A stretch of 64,000 nucleotides of DNA from Nonomuraea gerenzanensis (lineage in GTDB: Bacteria > Actinomycetota > Actinomycetes > Streptosporangiales > Streptosporangiaceae), in NCBI RefSeq assembly GCF_020215645.1, contig NZ_CP084058.1:9052001-9116000 (forward strand), read 5' to 3'. The notes below the pieces were generated by a model, which was not told the origin of the DNA, searched no databases, and saw only the letters and a list, made by a program, of their open reading frames with translations. A program made the translations under genes and the position numbers. Every line of letters begins with the position of its first letter. The first letter of the stretch is position 1. Below, one piece after another: positions 50,954 through 59,213 of this stretch.

Positions 50954-52462
50954 ATGCGTCGCGTTTCAGCCGCCGCCCTGCTCCTGGCGGCCGCCGCCGG
51001 TTGCTCCACGGTTCCCGCGGAGCCGGCCTCAGGGCCTTCATCCGACTCGACCGCCGCCTCCGACAAGATCGCCTGGGGTGCGTGCACGGACATCAAGCGC
51101 CCGGACGGCGAGCCGCCCGCCCGCCAGGACGCCTCGGTACGCTGCGGCAAGCTCGCGGTGCCCCTCGACTACGCCAAGCCCGACGGCGAGAAGCTGGACC
51201 TGGCGCTGATCAAGCTGCCGGCCACGGGCCGCGACAAGCTGGGCTCGGTGGTGTTCAACTTCGGCGGCCCCGGCGCGTCCGGCGTCGACACGCTCGACCA
51301 GGCCGCCAAGGCGCTGACGGCGCTGCGTGCCCGCTACGACCTGATCAGCTTCGACCCGCGCGGCGTGGAGCGCAGCTCGGGCGTGCGCTGCGGCGACGGC
51401 AGGGAGATGGACACGTTCGTCGCGCTGGACACGCTGCCGCCTGACGACGAGACCGACAGGGAGGTCGCGGCGGCCAACAAGCGCTTCGCCGCGCTCTGCC
51501 AGCAGAACTCCGGCAAGGTCCTGCCCTACGTCGGCACCGCGAACGCCGCCCGCGACATGGACCGCATCCGCGACGCCGTGGGCGACGCCAAGCTCAACTA
51601 CGTCGGCATGTCGTACGGCACGCAGCTCGGCGGCGTCTACGCCACCCTGTTCCCCAAGAACGTGGGCCGCATGGTGCTCGACGCGCCGCTGGACCCGACG
51701 GTCACCTTCGAGCAGCGCACGCTGGCCCAGACGCGCGGCTTCCAGAAGGCGTACGAGAGCTTCCTGCGCGCCTGCGTGAAGGAGACCTGCGCGCTCGGCA
51801 AGGACCAGGCCACCGCCAACACGAACGTGGAGAACCTGCTCAACCAGCTCACCGCCCAGCCGCTGAAGGTGGGCAACCGCCAGCTCACCCAGGGCCTGGC
51901 CTCCACGGGCGTGGCCGCCGCGCTGTACTCGGAGCTGACCTGGCCGTTCCTGGAGGAGGCGCTGAGCGCGGCGCTCAAGGGCGACGGCGAGGCGCTGCTG
52001 TACCTGGCCGACTCCTACACCGGGCGCAGCCCCGACGGCAGCTTCTCCACGCAGATGACCAGCTTCCCTGCCATCACCTGCGTGGACACCGCCGAGCGGC
52101 CGGACGAGGCGACGCTGCGGCGCACCGAGCAGGCCGCGCTGAAGATCTCGCCGCTGTTCGGCAGCGAGGGCTCCGGCGGGCTGTGCCGGGTGTGGCCGGC
52201 CAAGGGCAGCGACGAGGCCAGGCACGTGAACGCCACCGGCTCGGCGCCGATCGTGGTGGTGGGCGGCAAGGGCGACCCCGCCACGCCGTACGAGTGGGCG
52301 CCCAAGCTGACGGCCCAGCTGAGGACCGCGACGCTGGTCACCTACGAGGGCGAGGGCCATGGGGCGTACCTGTCGGGCAGCAAGTGCATTCAGGGCCTCG
52401 TGGACGCCTACCTGATCGACGGCAAGGTGCCCGCCAAGGGCGCGAGCTGCCCGGCGGCCTAG
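50954..52462 (+). CDS. Lipoprotein alpha/beta-hydrolase, S33 tripeptidyl aminopeptidase type
   Basis: The 502-residue protein has a signal peptide with a lipobox ending at Cys (ALLLAAAAGC). The hydrolase fold follows, with VVFNFGGPGASGVDTLDQA (oxyanion), the nucleophile in VGMSYGTQLGGVYA, Asp in GGKGDPATPYEWA and His in EGEGHGAYLSG. A C-terminal TAP-like domain with several Cys pairs is present. It matches exported proteases of the Slp/TAP group, which trim peptides at the surface. ATG 50954 follows GAGGGGAAG. Repeated palindromes lie just upstream. Confidence 0.85.
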   Translation: MRRVSAAALLLAAAAGCSTVPAEPASGPSSDSTAASDKIAWGACTDIKRPDGEPPARQDASVRCGKLAVPLDYAKPDGEKLDLALIKLPATGRDKLGSVVFNFGGPGASGVDTLDQAAKALTALRARYDLISFDPRGVERSSGVRCGDGREMDTFVALDTLPPDDETDREVAAANKRFAALCQQNSGKVLPYVGTANAARDMDRIRDAVGDAKLNYVGMSYGTQLGGVYATLFPKNVGRMVLDAPLDPTVTFEQRTLAQTRGFQKAYESFLRACVKETCALGKDQATANTNVENLLNQLTAQPLKVGNRQLTQGLASTGVAAALYSELTWPFLEEALSAALKGDGEALLYLADSYTGRSPDGSFSTQMTSFPAITCVDTAERPDEATLRRTEQAALKISPLFGSEGSGGLCRVWPAKGSDEARHVNATGSAPIVVVGGKGDPATPYEWAPKLTAQLRTATLVTYEGEGHGAYLSGSKCIQGLVDAYLIDGKVPAKGASCPAA

Positions 52463-52472
52463 TCTGGGCGGG

Positions 52473-53219
52473 GTGACGAACTACCACTCCCAGATCGTTC
52501 AGATCGAGACGGAGGCCGCCCGCCTGGCGGCCCTGGCCGGCGACCTGTCCGTCCCGGTGCCGACGTGCCCGGGATGGACGCTCGCCGAGCTGGTCACCCA
52601 CGTCGGCCAGACGCACCGCTGGACCACGCACATGCTGCGCGACCGCGTCCAGGAGCGGGTCTGGTCGCGGCAGGTGCCCAGCGGGCTGGCCGAGGGGCAG
52701 CACGGCGACGCGGCCTGGCTGACGGAGGGCGCCGCTGAGATGGTGCGGGTCCTGCGCGAGACCGACCCGGCCATGCCGGTGTGGACGTGGGGCCCGGACG
52801 GGCGGGCGTCGTGGTGGCCGCGCCGGATGCTCTTCGAGCTGGTGGTGCACCGGGTCGACGCCGAGCTGGCGCTGGGCGTCGACCCGGAGATCCCGGCGGC
52901 GACCGCGATCGACGGGGTGGAGGAGCTCCTGCACAACCTGCCGTCGGCCGTGTGGGTCACCAAGTCCCTGGCGGAGCTCGGCGCGGAGGGGGCCACGATC
53001 CACCTCCACGCGAGCGACGCCGACGGCGAGTGGACCATCACGCAGGCAGCCGCCGGGAGGATCGAGTGGGCGCGCGGGCACGCCAAGGGGGATGTGGCGG
53101 TGCAGGGGGCGGTGCGTGACCTGCTGCTTCTGCTGTACGGGCGGCGGACGGCGGACGGGCTCGCCGTCCACGGGGATCGGGCGCTGCTGGACCGGTGGCT
53201 GTCGGCCGCCGCCTTCTGA
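52473..53219 (+). CDS. Maleylpyruvate isomerase-family, mycothiol-dependent enzyme
   Basis: The 248-residue protein has the DinB-like four-helix domain (residues ~1-150, with CPGWTLAELVTHVGQTHRWT holding a metal-ligand His, and MLFELVVHRVDAELALG the second). A small C-terminal alpha/beta domain follows (TIHLHASDADGEWTITQAAA). This is the mycothiol-dependent maleylpyruvate isomerase layout; the reaction here is unknown. GTG 52473 begins 10 bases after the peptidase stop with no strong ribosome site, so co-translation is likely. Confidence 0.82.
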   Translation: MTNYHSQIVQIETEAARLAALAGDLSVPVPTCPGWTLAELVTHVGQTHRWTTHMLRDRVQERVWSRQVPSGLAEGQHGDAAWLTEGAAEMVRVLRETDPAMPVWTWGPDGRASWWPRRMLFELVVHRVDAELALGVDPEIPAATAIDGVEELLHNLPSAVWVTKSLAELGAEGATIHLHASDADGEWTITQAAAGRIEWARGHAKGDVAVQGAVRDLLLLLYGRRTADGLAVHGDRALLDRWLSAAAF

Positions 53220-53251
53220 GCCTCATCGGTCCGTGCCCGATGCGCCGGAGG

Positions 53252-53296
53252 GCCCTGGACGCGCCGCCGCTCGGCGATCGGCGGCGGGTCCAGGGC
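53252..53296. terminator. Bidirectional hairpin, 9 + 7 bp
   Basis: GCCCTGGAC/GTCCAGGGC and an inner GCCGCCG/CGGCGGC, separated by a GC/GG internal loop, form a long stem between convergent genes (53219 and 53387). Confidence 0.75.
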
Positions 53297-53386
53297 GAGG
53301 GGTGAACCGCTCCCTGACCGGGACGCGGTCCGCTCGCCTGCCGGGTTGTCGCGGGGAAGGCGCAGCCCCGGCGTACGAGCGGATCA

Positions 53387-53743
53387 TCACCTGCGGTGGA
53401 AGACCCCGAAGACGCTCCCGGACGTGTCGCGCAGATAGGCGAAGTCGGTGCCGGCGCCGTCGTCGATCACCTTGGTCAGCACCTTGCCGCCCAGCGCCTC
53501 GCTCTTGGCGCAGGTCTGCTCCACGTCGGCCACCTGCACATGGAAGATCGCATGGGCGGGGAACTCGCCCTTGGTGTTGTACAGCCCGCCCGCCGGCTGC
53601 CCGCCGCCCGGATAGCCGATCAGCCGGTAGTCGAGAGGGCCCTCGTCGGCGGCGAACGACCAGCCGAACAGCCCGCCGTAGAACCGTTCGGCGCCTTCGG
53701 GGTCGTCGGTCGCGACCTCGAACCAGGTCACCGTGTTGTCCAT
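53387..53743 (-). CDS. VOC/glyoxalase-family protein
   Basis: The 118-residue protein has the VOC fold: VTWFEVATDDPEGAERFYGG, LFGWSFAADEGPLDYRLIGY, HAIFHVQVADVEQTCAKSEA and FAYLRDTSGSVFGVFHRR. Metal-binding positions hold His/Glu-like residues only partly. Such proteins often bind small toxic compounds. ATG 53743 is preferred to 53749 because GAGGAG lies 6 bases from it. A WYL-type regulator lies 77 bases upstream on the same strand, a common regulator-target pair. Confidence 0.8.
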   Translation of the reverse strand: MDNTVTWFEVATDDPEGAERFYGGLFGWSFAADEGPLDYRLIGYPGGGQPAGGLYNTKGEFPAHAIFHVQVADVEQTCAKSEALGGKVLTKVIDDGAGTDFAYLRDTSGSVFGVFHRR

Positions 53744-53820
53744 CGTCATCTCCTCGATTTCTCGAACAAGACAACGATCTAACGTGTCGGCGACAACCCT
53801 ATGTCGGTGTTTTTGAATCA

Positions 53821-54546
53821 TCAATCGAGCACCGTGCCGTGCACGACCATCTCGGGCACGTCGGTGGCGAAGCCTTCGAGCGGCCGGTCGGGGCAGCGCT
53901 CGGCGGTGACGGTGGCGGTGGCGATGCGGTCGAGGCGGAAGACGCGCACGTCGTCGCGCAGGCGGCACCACGCCACGAGATACCAGAACCCGCCGCGCCC
54001 GCCCAGGAACACCCCCGGCTCGACGTCGCGCGAGGTGAGCGCGCCCTTGGCGTCGGCGTAGTCGAGCCGCAGCACCCGCCGCCGCAGCAGCGCCTCCTCG
54101 ATGGCCCGCGAGATGCCCTCGGCGCCGAGCGGCTGGATCTCGCCCTGCTCGGCCGGCAGGTGGACGAGCTGCACGCGCCGCGCCAGCTCTCTGGCCAGGT
54201 CGCCCTCGGAGCCCGGCATCGCCGCCACCACCTTGCGTAAGGCGCTGCGGGCCTGCCGGCCGAACGGCTGGTCGCCGGCCTGGCTGAGCGCCACGGCGAT
54301 GGCCACGGCCTCGGCGGGGGTGAAGTTGAGCGGGGGCAGCGACATCTTCTTGTCGATGGCGTAACCGCCCTTGCGGCCCGGCTCCGCGTAGATCGGCACG
54401 CCTGACTCCTGCAGCGCCGTGATGTCGCGCTCGATCGTGCGCACGCTCACCTCGAACCGCTTGGCGAGCTCGCGGGCGGAGCGGCGGCGGGGGGCGATGG
54501 CGCGCAGGTCTTCGACGAGCGCGTAGAGCCGGTCGGTACGGTTCAC
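53821..54546 (-). CDS. YafY-type HTH/WYL-domain regulator
   Basis: The 241-residue protein has an N-terminal DeoR-like helix-turn-helix (SARELAKRFEVSVRTIERDI, then ESGVPIYAEPGRKGGYAI) and a WYL domain (EEALLRRRVLRLDYADAKGA, then FWYLVAWCRLRDDVRVFRLD). WYL domains sense nucleotides or small ligands. Here the residues at the WYL position read WYL, so the motif is intact. GTG 54546 is chosen; it has no ribosome site and may be leaderless. It probably controls the VOC gene next to it. Confidence 0.85.
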   Translation of the reverse strand: MNRTDRLYALVEDLRAIAPRRRSARELAKRFEVSVRTIERDITALQESGVPIYAEPGRKGGYAIDKKMSLPPLNFTPAEAVAIAVALSQAGDQPFGRQARSALRKVVAAMPGSEGDLARELARRVQLVHLPAEQGEIQPLGAEGISRAIEEALLRRRVLRLDYADAKGALTSRDVEPGVFLGGRGGFWYLVAWCRLRDDVRVFRLDRIATATVTAERCPDRPLEGFATDVPEMVVHGTVLD

Positions 54547-54637
54547 AGCGGGAACGCTACGCGCCGCCACCGACAATCGCGGGGCGCTCGGCAGCCACGG
54601 GCACACTCTCGTAACCGCCGGGCCACAGGGGTCTCAC

Positions 54638-54658
54638 GCCTGGGCCACTGTCCCAGGC
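54638..54658 (-). terminator. 7-bp hairpin downstream of the PHP gene
   Basis: GCCTGGG (54638-54644) pairs with CCCAGGC (54652-54658). Two smaller hairpins follow up to 54737. On the minus strand they come after the stop of the PHP gene at 54738. Confidence 0.5.
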
Positions 54659-54737
54659 TCCCCTCCGAGGAGGGTACGCCGGGACCCGGCTTTCCCGCCA
54701 CGCAACGACGCGCCGTTTTTTCGTGACCCGGCCGGGA

Positions 54738-55781
54738 TCACCCAGTGTCGCCGCGGGCCCAGTCGAGCAGCCGGTCGAGCGGCCAGGTGTTGACGATCCG
54801 CTCCGCCTCGATCCCGCATCGCGCCGCGCGCTCGCAACCGTACCGCTGCCAGTCGAGCTGCCCGGGCGCGTGCGCGTCGGAGTCGATCGAGAACACGCAC
54901 CCCATCTCGTACGCCAGCCGCATCAGCCGCTTCGGCGGGTCGAGCCGGTCCGGCCTGGAGTTGATCTCGACCGCCACCCCGAACCGGCGGCACGCCTCGA
55001 ACACCAGCTCCGCCTCGAACTCCGACTCGGGCCGCTTCACCCCGCGCTTCCCGCCGGCCTGCACCACCCGCCCCGTGCAGTGCCCGAGCACGTCCACAAG
55101 GGGATCGGCGATGGCGGTGACCATGCGGCGGGTCATCTCCTCGCCACCCATCCGCAGCTTGGAGTGCACGCTGGCGACCACCACGTCGAGCCGCTCCAGC
55201 AGCTCGGGCTGCTGGTCGAGCGAGCCGTCGAGGTTGATGTCCACCTCGATGCCGGTCAGGATCCTGAAGGGGGCCAGCCGCTCGTTCAGCTTGGCCACCA
55301 CGTCGAGCTGCCGCTCCAGCCGCTCGGCCGACAGCCCCTTGGCCACGGTCAGGCGCGGCGAGTGGTCGGTCAGCGCCCAGTACTCGTGCCCGAGCGCGAG
55401 CGCCGCCTCGGCCATCTCCTCGATCGGCGAGCCGCCGTCGGACCAGTCGGAGTGGCTGTGCAGATCGCCCTTGAGCGCGGCGCGCAGCTCGGCCATCTCG
55501 TCGTCGAGCTCGACCCCGGCGGTCGCCCGCATCCTGCGCAAGTAGGTCGGAACCTGCCCATCGAGGCTTTCGTTTATCACCAGTGCGGTGACTTTCCCGA
55601 TCCCGGGCAAGTCGCCGAGCGCGCCGCTGTGGGCCAGATGAGCGAGCTCGTCGGGGGACAGCTCGTCCACGACCGCGGCGGCGCGGCGGAAGGCACGCAC
55701 GCGGTACGTGGGCTCGCCCGCGCGCTCAAGGAGAAAGGCGATCTCGCGCAGGGCCTCGACCGGATCCATGCGTCCATTCAT
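54738..55781 (-). CDS. PHP-domain protein with PolX-like helix-hairpin-helix
   Basis: The 347-residue protein begins with a helical PolX-type segment (VEALREIAFLLERAGEPTYR, then a hairpin GDLPGIGKVTALVI). A PHP phosphoesterase domain follows with metal ligands in GDLHSHSDWSDG, LTDHSPR, TGIEVDI, VASVHSK, GHCTGR and DSDAHAPGQLDW. The polymerase palm is absent. Such proteins are candidate 3'-phosphatases or phosphoesterases in DNA repair. ATG 55781 is chosen; a later in-frame ATG at 55769 is possible. No operon partner is visible. Confidence 0.82.
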   Translation of the reverse strand: MNGRMDPVEALREIAFLLERAGEPTYRVRAFRRAAAVVDELSPDELAHLAHSGALGDLPGIGKVTALVINESLDGQVPTYLRRMRATAGVELDDEMAELRAALKGDLHSHSDWSDGGSPIEEMAEAALALGHEYWALTDHSPRLTVAKGLSAERLERQLDVVAKLNERLAPFRILTGIEVDINLDGSLDQQPELLERLDVVVASVHSKLRMGGEEMTRRMVTAIADPLVDVLGHCTGRVVQAGGKRGVKRPESEFEAELVFEACRRFGVAVEINSRPDRLDPPKRLMRLAYEMGCVFSIDSDAHAPGQLDWQRYGCERAARCGIEAERIVNTWPLDRLLDWARGDTG

Positions 55782-55871
55782 ACCCAAGTGAACGACAAGC
55801 ACAGGGCACTACACGTTGTACGGGGACAAGGGCCGCCGCTAGGCTGATCGGCCCAGGAAAGCAGGAGTTTG

Positions 55872-56264
55872 ATGGCAACACCGCAGGCGCCCAAGACACC
55901 GCCGCGCAAATCGTCCAAAGTCGTTCCCTTAGTGGTTCTCGGGGTCCTGTCGGTGATGGTCGTCGGCTACTGCGCCGCCGTCACCGACGACGAGGAGGTC
56001 ACCGCCGACTGCGTCGTCCAGCTTGAGGACGGCACGTACGAGGTGGTCGACGACGACTACTGCGACGACGACGGCGGCAGCGGGGGCAGCCACTACTACG
56101 CGGGCTCGCGCGGCGCGTACCTGTGGTACTACGGCGGCCGCAGGGTGGGCAACCGCGTCCAGGGCGGCACCACGCTCAAGCCCGTCGACGTGAGCATCAC
56201 CAGCCGCAGCGGCAAGGAGATCCAGCGCGGCGGCTTCGGCCGGAGCTGGACCGGCGGGAGCTGA
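55872..56264 (+). CDS. YjfM/YgiB-like membrane-anchored protein
   Basis: The 130-residue protein has one N-terminal membrane helix (VVPLVVLGVLSVMVVGYCAA). The outer part is acidic with a Cys pair (CVVQLEDGTYEVVDDDYCDD), then Gly/Tyr-rich and ends RGGFGRSWTGGS. This is the layout of E. coli YgiB/YjfM. Function is unknown, but the next gene is a YjfC/YgiC-type ATP-grasp protein, the usual partner. ATG 55872 has AGGAG at 55863. The stop is two bases before the next start. Confidence 0.7.
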   Translation: MATPQAPKTPPRKSSKVVPLVVLGVLSVMVVGYCAAVTDDEEVTADCVVQLEDGTYEVVDDDYCDDDGGSGGSHYYAGSRGAYLWYYGGRRVGNRVQGGTTLKPVDVSITSRSGKEIQRGGFGRSWTGGS

Positions 56265-56266
56265 TC

Positions 56267-57412
56267 ATGCGTCGCGAGCACGCCGCGCCCAGGGACGGCT
56301 GGGAGAAGGCGATCGAGAGTCACGGCCTGGCCTACCACCGGGCCGCGCACCCGTCCGGGCTGAGCAGGCCGTACTGGGACGAGTCCGTCCACTACGTCTT
56401 CTCGATGGAGGAGGTCGAGGAGCTGGAGCGGCAGGTCGAGGAGCTGCACCAGATGTGCCTGCGTGCCGTCGAGCACGTGGTCTCCACCGGCCGCTTCGCC
56501 GACTTCGCCATCCCCGAGTGGGCCTGGGAGGAGGTCGCGCGCTCGTGGGAGCGCCGCGACGCCTACGTCTACGGCCGCTTCGACCTGCGCTACGACGGCA
56601 CGGGCCCGGCCAAGCTGCTGGAGTACAACGCCGACACGCCGACCTCGCTGCTGGAGTCGTCGGTGGTGCAGTGGTTCTGGCTGCAGGACGTCTTCCCCGG
56701 CGACGACCAGTGGAACTCCATCCACGAGCGGCTCATCGACCGCTGGCGGGAGCTGCGGCTGCCGCCGGGCCCCACGCACTTCGCGTTCACCAACGCCGAC
56801 GAGACCGGCGAGGAGGCCATGACCGTGGCCTACCTGCAGGAGACCGCCGAGCAGGCGGGCCTGCACACCGTGGCCGTGGCCATGGAGGACATCGGCTGGG
56901 ACTCGCTCGACCGCCGCTTCGTGGACGTCGAGGAGCGCGTCATCCGCTCGGTGTTCAAGCTCTACCCGTGGGAGTGGATGCTGGCGGACGACTTCGGCAG
57001 GCACGCCGTACGGCACGCCACCTGGTTCGAGCCGCTGTGGAAGGCGCTGCTGTCGAACAAGGCGTTGCTGGCGGTGTTGTGGGAGCTCGACCCGGGCCAC
57101 CCCAACCTGCTGCCCGCCTACCTCGACGGCCCCCGCGACCTGACCTCCTACATCGCCAAGCCGCTGCTCGGCAGGGAGGGCGCGTCGATGCGGATCGTCA
57201 CGCCCGAGGGCACCCAGGAGACACCGGGGAGCTACGGCCGCGAGGGGTACGTCTACCAGGGCTTCGAGGCCCTGCCCGTCTTCGAGGGGCAGCGGCCGGT
57301 CCTCGGCGCCTGGATGGTCGCAGCCGAGTCCGCCGGCCTCGGCATCAGGGAGACCACGGGCCTCATCACCGACGACACCTCCTCGTTCGTCCCGCACCGC
57401 ATCGCTGTTTGA
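56267..57412 (+). CDS. Glutathionylspermidine synthase-like ATP-grasp protein (YjfC/YgiC type)
   Basis: The 381-residue protein has the synthase-domain marks: YVYGRFDLRYDGTGPAKLLE, YNADTPTSLLESSVVQWFWL, VFKLYPWEWMLADDFG, and the ATP-grasp end YIAKPLLGREGASMRI and GYVYQGF. It lacks the amidase half of full GspSA. In actinobacteria no glutathione is expected, so the real substrates differ; peptide-amine ligation is the family chemistry. ATG 56267 has GGGAG 6 bases upstream. It stands between YjfM-like and DUF350 genes, matching the E. coli yjf order YjfL-YjfM-YjfC in content. Confidence 0.85.
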   Translation: MRREHAAPRDGWEKAIESHGLAYHRAAHPSGLSRPYWDESVHYVFSMEEVEELERQVEELHQMCLRAVEHVVSTGRFADFAIPEWAWEEVARSWERRDAYVYGRFDLRYDGTGPAKLLEYNADTPTSLLESSVVQWFWLQDVFPGDDQWNSIHERLIDRWRELRLPPGPTHFAFTNADETGEEAMTVAYLQETAEQAGLHTVAVAMEDIGWDSLDRRFVDVEERVIRSVFKLYPWEWMLADDFGRHAVRHATWFEPLWKALLSNKALLAVLWELDPGHPNLLPAYLDGPRDLTSYIAKPLLGREGASMRIVTPEGTQETPGSYGREGYVYQGFEALPVFEGQRPVLGAWMVAAESAGLGIRETTGLITDDTSSFVPHRIAV

Positions 57413-57450
57413 CCCTTTGACACGCACGCCCCTGCACGAATGGAACTGAA

Positions 57451-57882
57451 GTGACCCTGCTCGAAACCCTCGCCCGCGGCGCGGGAGCCATCGCCGCCTA
57501 CGCCGCCGTCGGCGTGATCCTCATGATCATCGGCTTCTACGTGATCGACTGGGCCACCCCCGGGAAGCTGAGCGAGGTGATCCGCAGCGAACGGAACCCG
57601 AACGCCACCCTGCTGGCCACCTCCGCCCTGGCCGCCGTCGGCCTGATCGTGGCCGCCTCCATCTGGGCCTCCGGCGGCCGGCTCGCCGAAGGGCTGGCGG
57701 GCACGGCGGTGTTCGGCCTGGTCGGCATCGTGGTGCAGACGGTGGCGATGCTGGTCTTCGACCGGATCGTCGGGATCTCCGTCCGGGACCTGGTCAAGGA
57801 GCAGGAGCTGCAGCCCGGCGCGCGGCTGCTCGCCGTGACCCACGTGGCGATCGGCCTGATCACCGCGGTCGCCGTGATCTAG
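57451..57882 (+). CDS. DUF350 (YjfL-type) membrane protein
   Basis: The 143-residue protein has four membrane segments (AIAAYAAVGVILMIIGFYVI, ATLLATSALAAVGLIVAASI, LAGTAVFGLVGIVVQTVAML and RLLAVTHVAIGLITAVAVI). This is the DUF350 layout. In many bacteria DUF350 genes are beside the ATP-grasp and YgiB-like genes, as here. GTG 57451 is the first start, 38 bases after the previous stop. A membrane complex with the two upstream products is likely but unproven. Confidence 0.8.
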   Translation: MTLLETLARGAGAIAAYAAVGVILMIIGFYVIDWATPGKLSEVIRSERNPNATLLATSALAAVGLIVAASIWASGGRLAEGLAGTAVFGLVGIVVQTVAMLVFDRIVGISVRDLVKEQELQPGARLLAVTHVAIGLITAVAVI

Positions 57883-57937
57883 CACAGGCGCGAACCACCG
57901 TTACGGACATCCGGAGGGACCTGGCACTCTAGGAGAC

Positions 57938-59110
57938 GTGACAGACCGGACCCGGGAGGACACCACGCGCAGGCTCGAGCGGGCCATGGGCTCGCTCGGC
58001 ACCGCGGCCATGGCCCGCATGGACGAGCAGCTCCCGTGGTTCCGCGCGCTCAGCGCCGAGGACCGGTCGTGGGTGGGGCTCGTCGCCCAGGCCGGCATCG
58101 CCGCGTTCGTGGAGTGGTTCCAGCACGCGGGCAAGGACCGGCCCACGCCCAGCATCGAGTTCTTCGGCACCGCGCCGCGCGAGCTCAAGCGCTCCATCTC
58201 GCTGCAGCAGACCGTGGACATCGTCCGCGTCGTGGTCGAGGTGGTCGAGGCCCAGACCGACGAGCTGGCCGCGCCCGGCGGGGAGGACCAGCTCCAGCAG
58301 GCCATGCTGCGCTACACGCGCGACGTGGCCTTCGCCGCCGCGCACGTCTACGCCCGCGAGGCCGAGGCCAGGGGCTCGTGGGACGCCCGGCTGGAGGCGC
58401 TGATCGTCGACGCCCTCGTACGCGGCGAGGTGGACGACGGCCTGCACTCCTGGGCCGCCGCGCTCGGCTGGACCTCCTCCCCCGTGGTCGTCATCGCCGG
58501 CCACGCCCCCGACGACGACCCGCGGGCCGTCATCGACGGGCTGCGCGAGAAGGGCCGCCGCATCGGCATGGACCTGCTGGCCGGGGTGCAGGCCGACCGG
58601 CTGATCGTGATCGTCGGCGGGGCGGGCAGCGTGGACGACGCGGCCAAGCAGGTGGTGGCCCGCTTCGGCGTGGGCCCCATCGTCATCGGGCCGGAGGTGC
58701 CCGACCTGCACGCCGCCGCCCGGTCCGCCAGGGCCGCGCTGGCGGGGCTGAAGGCGTCCTGCGGGTGGCCCGACGCGCCCAGGCCGGTGCACGCCGAGGA
58801 CCTGCTGGCCGAGCGGGCGCTCGACGGCGACACCGACGCCAGGGAGCAGCTCATCGAGAACGTGTACCTGCCGCTCGCGGGCACCCCGCTGCTCGACACC
58901 CTCGCGACGTACCTGGAGCAGGGCACGTCGCTGGAGGCGACGGCGCGGCTGCTGTTCGTGCACCCCAACACGGTGCGCTACCGGCTGAAGAAAATCACCG
59001 AGCTGACCGGCTACCAGCCCACCGAAGGCAGGTCCGCCTTCACGCTTCAAGTGGGCCTGATCCTGGGCAGGTTGTCGGAGAGTGCTGTGACCTGGCGGGC
59101 CCTAACGTAA
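57938..59110 (+). CDS. fasR: FasR-type PucR regulator of fatty-acid synthesis
   Basis: The 390-residue protein has an N-terminal helical sensory part (LPWFRALSAEDRSWVGLVAQ, IEFFGTAPRELKRSISLQQT). The C-terminal PucR helix-turn-helix reads LLDTLATYLEQGTSLEATAR, LFVHPNTVRYRLKKITELTG. In Streptomyces, FasR sits just upstream of fabD-fabH-acpP-fabF and activates it, and the same order is seen here. GTG 57938 has AGGAG close upstream. The gene is 103 bases from fabD, leaving room for its own operator. Confidence 0.9.
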   Translation: MTDRTREDTTRRLERAMGSLGTAAMARMDEQLPWFRALSAEDRSWVGLVAQAGIAAFVEWFQHAGKDRPTPSIEFFGTAPRELKRSISLQQTVDIVRVVVEVVEAQTDELAAPGGEDQLQQAMLRYTRDVAFAAAHVYAREAEARGSWDARLEALIVDALVRGEVDDGLHSWAAALGWTSSPVVVIAGHAPDDDPRAVIDGLREKGRRIGMDLLAGVQADRLIVIVGGAGSVDDAAKQVVARFGVGPIVIGPEVPDLHAAARSARAALAGLKASCGWPDAPRPVHAEDLLAERALDGDTDAREQLIENVYLPLAGTPLLDTLATYLEQGTSLEATARLLFVHPNTVRYRLKKITELTGYQPTEGRSAFTLQVGLILGRLSESAVTWRALT

Positions 59111-59128
59111 CAGGGCCGAAATCCCCAC

Positions 59129-59143
59129 TGTAGGGTTCCTACA
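59129..59143. promoter_or_regulatory. Inverted repeat TGTAGG-GTT-CCTACA before fabD
   Basis: A perfect 6-bp inverted repeat with a 3-base centre lies in the fasR-fabD gap, about 70 bases before the fabD start. It is the best candidate for the FasR operator. No other strong repeat is seen in the gap. Confidence 0.45.
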
Positions 59144-59213
59144 AATCACCCAGGACAAAGTTCGTACGGATCTCCATCCGCGTGTCGAAGTTCTACAGGG
59201 CAAGGTGGTTTTT

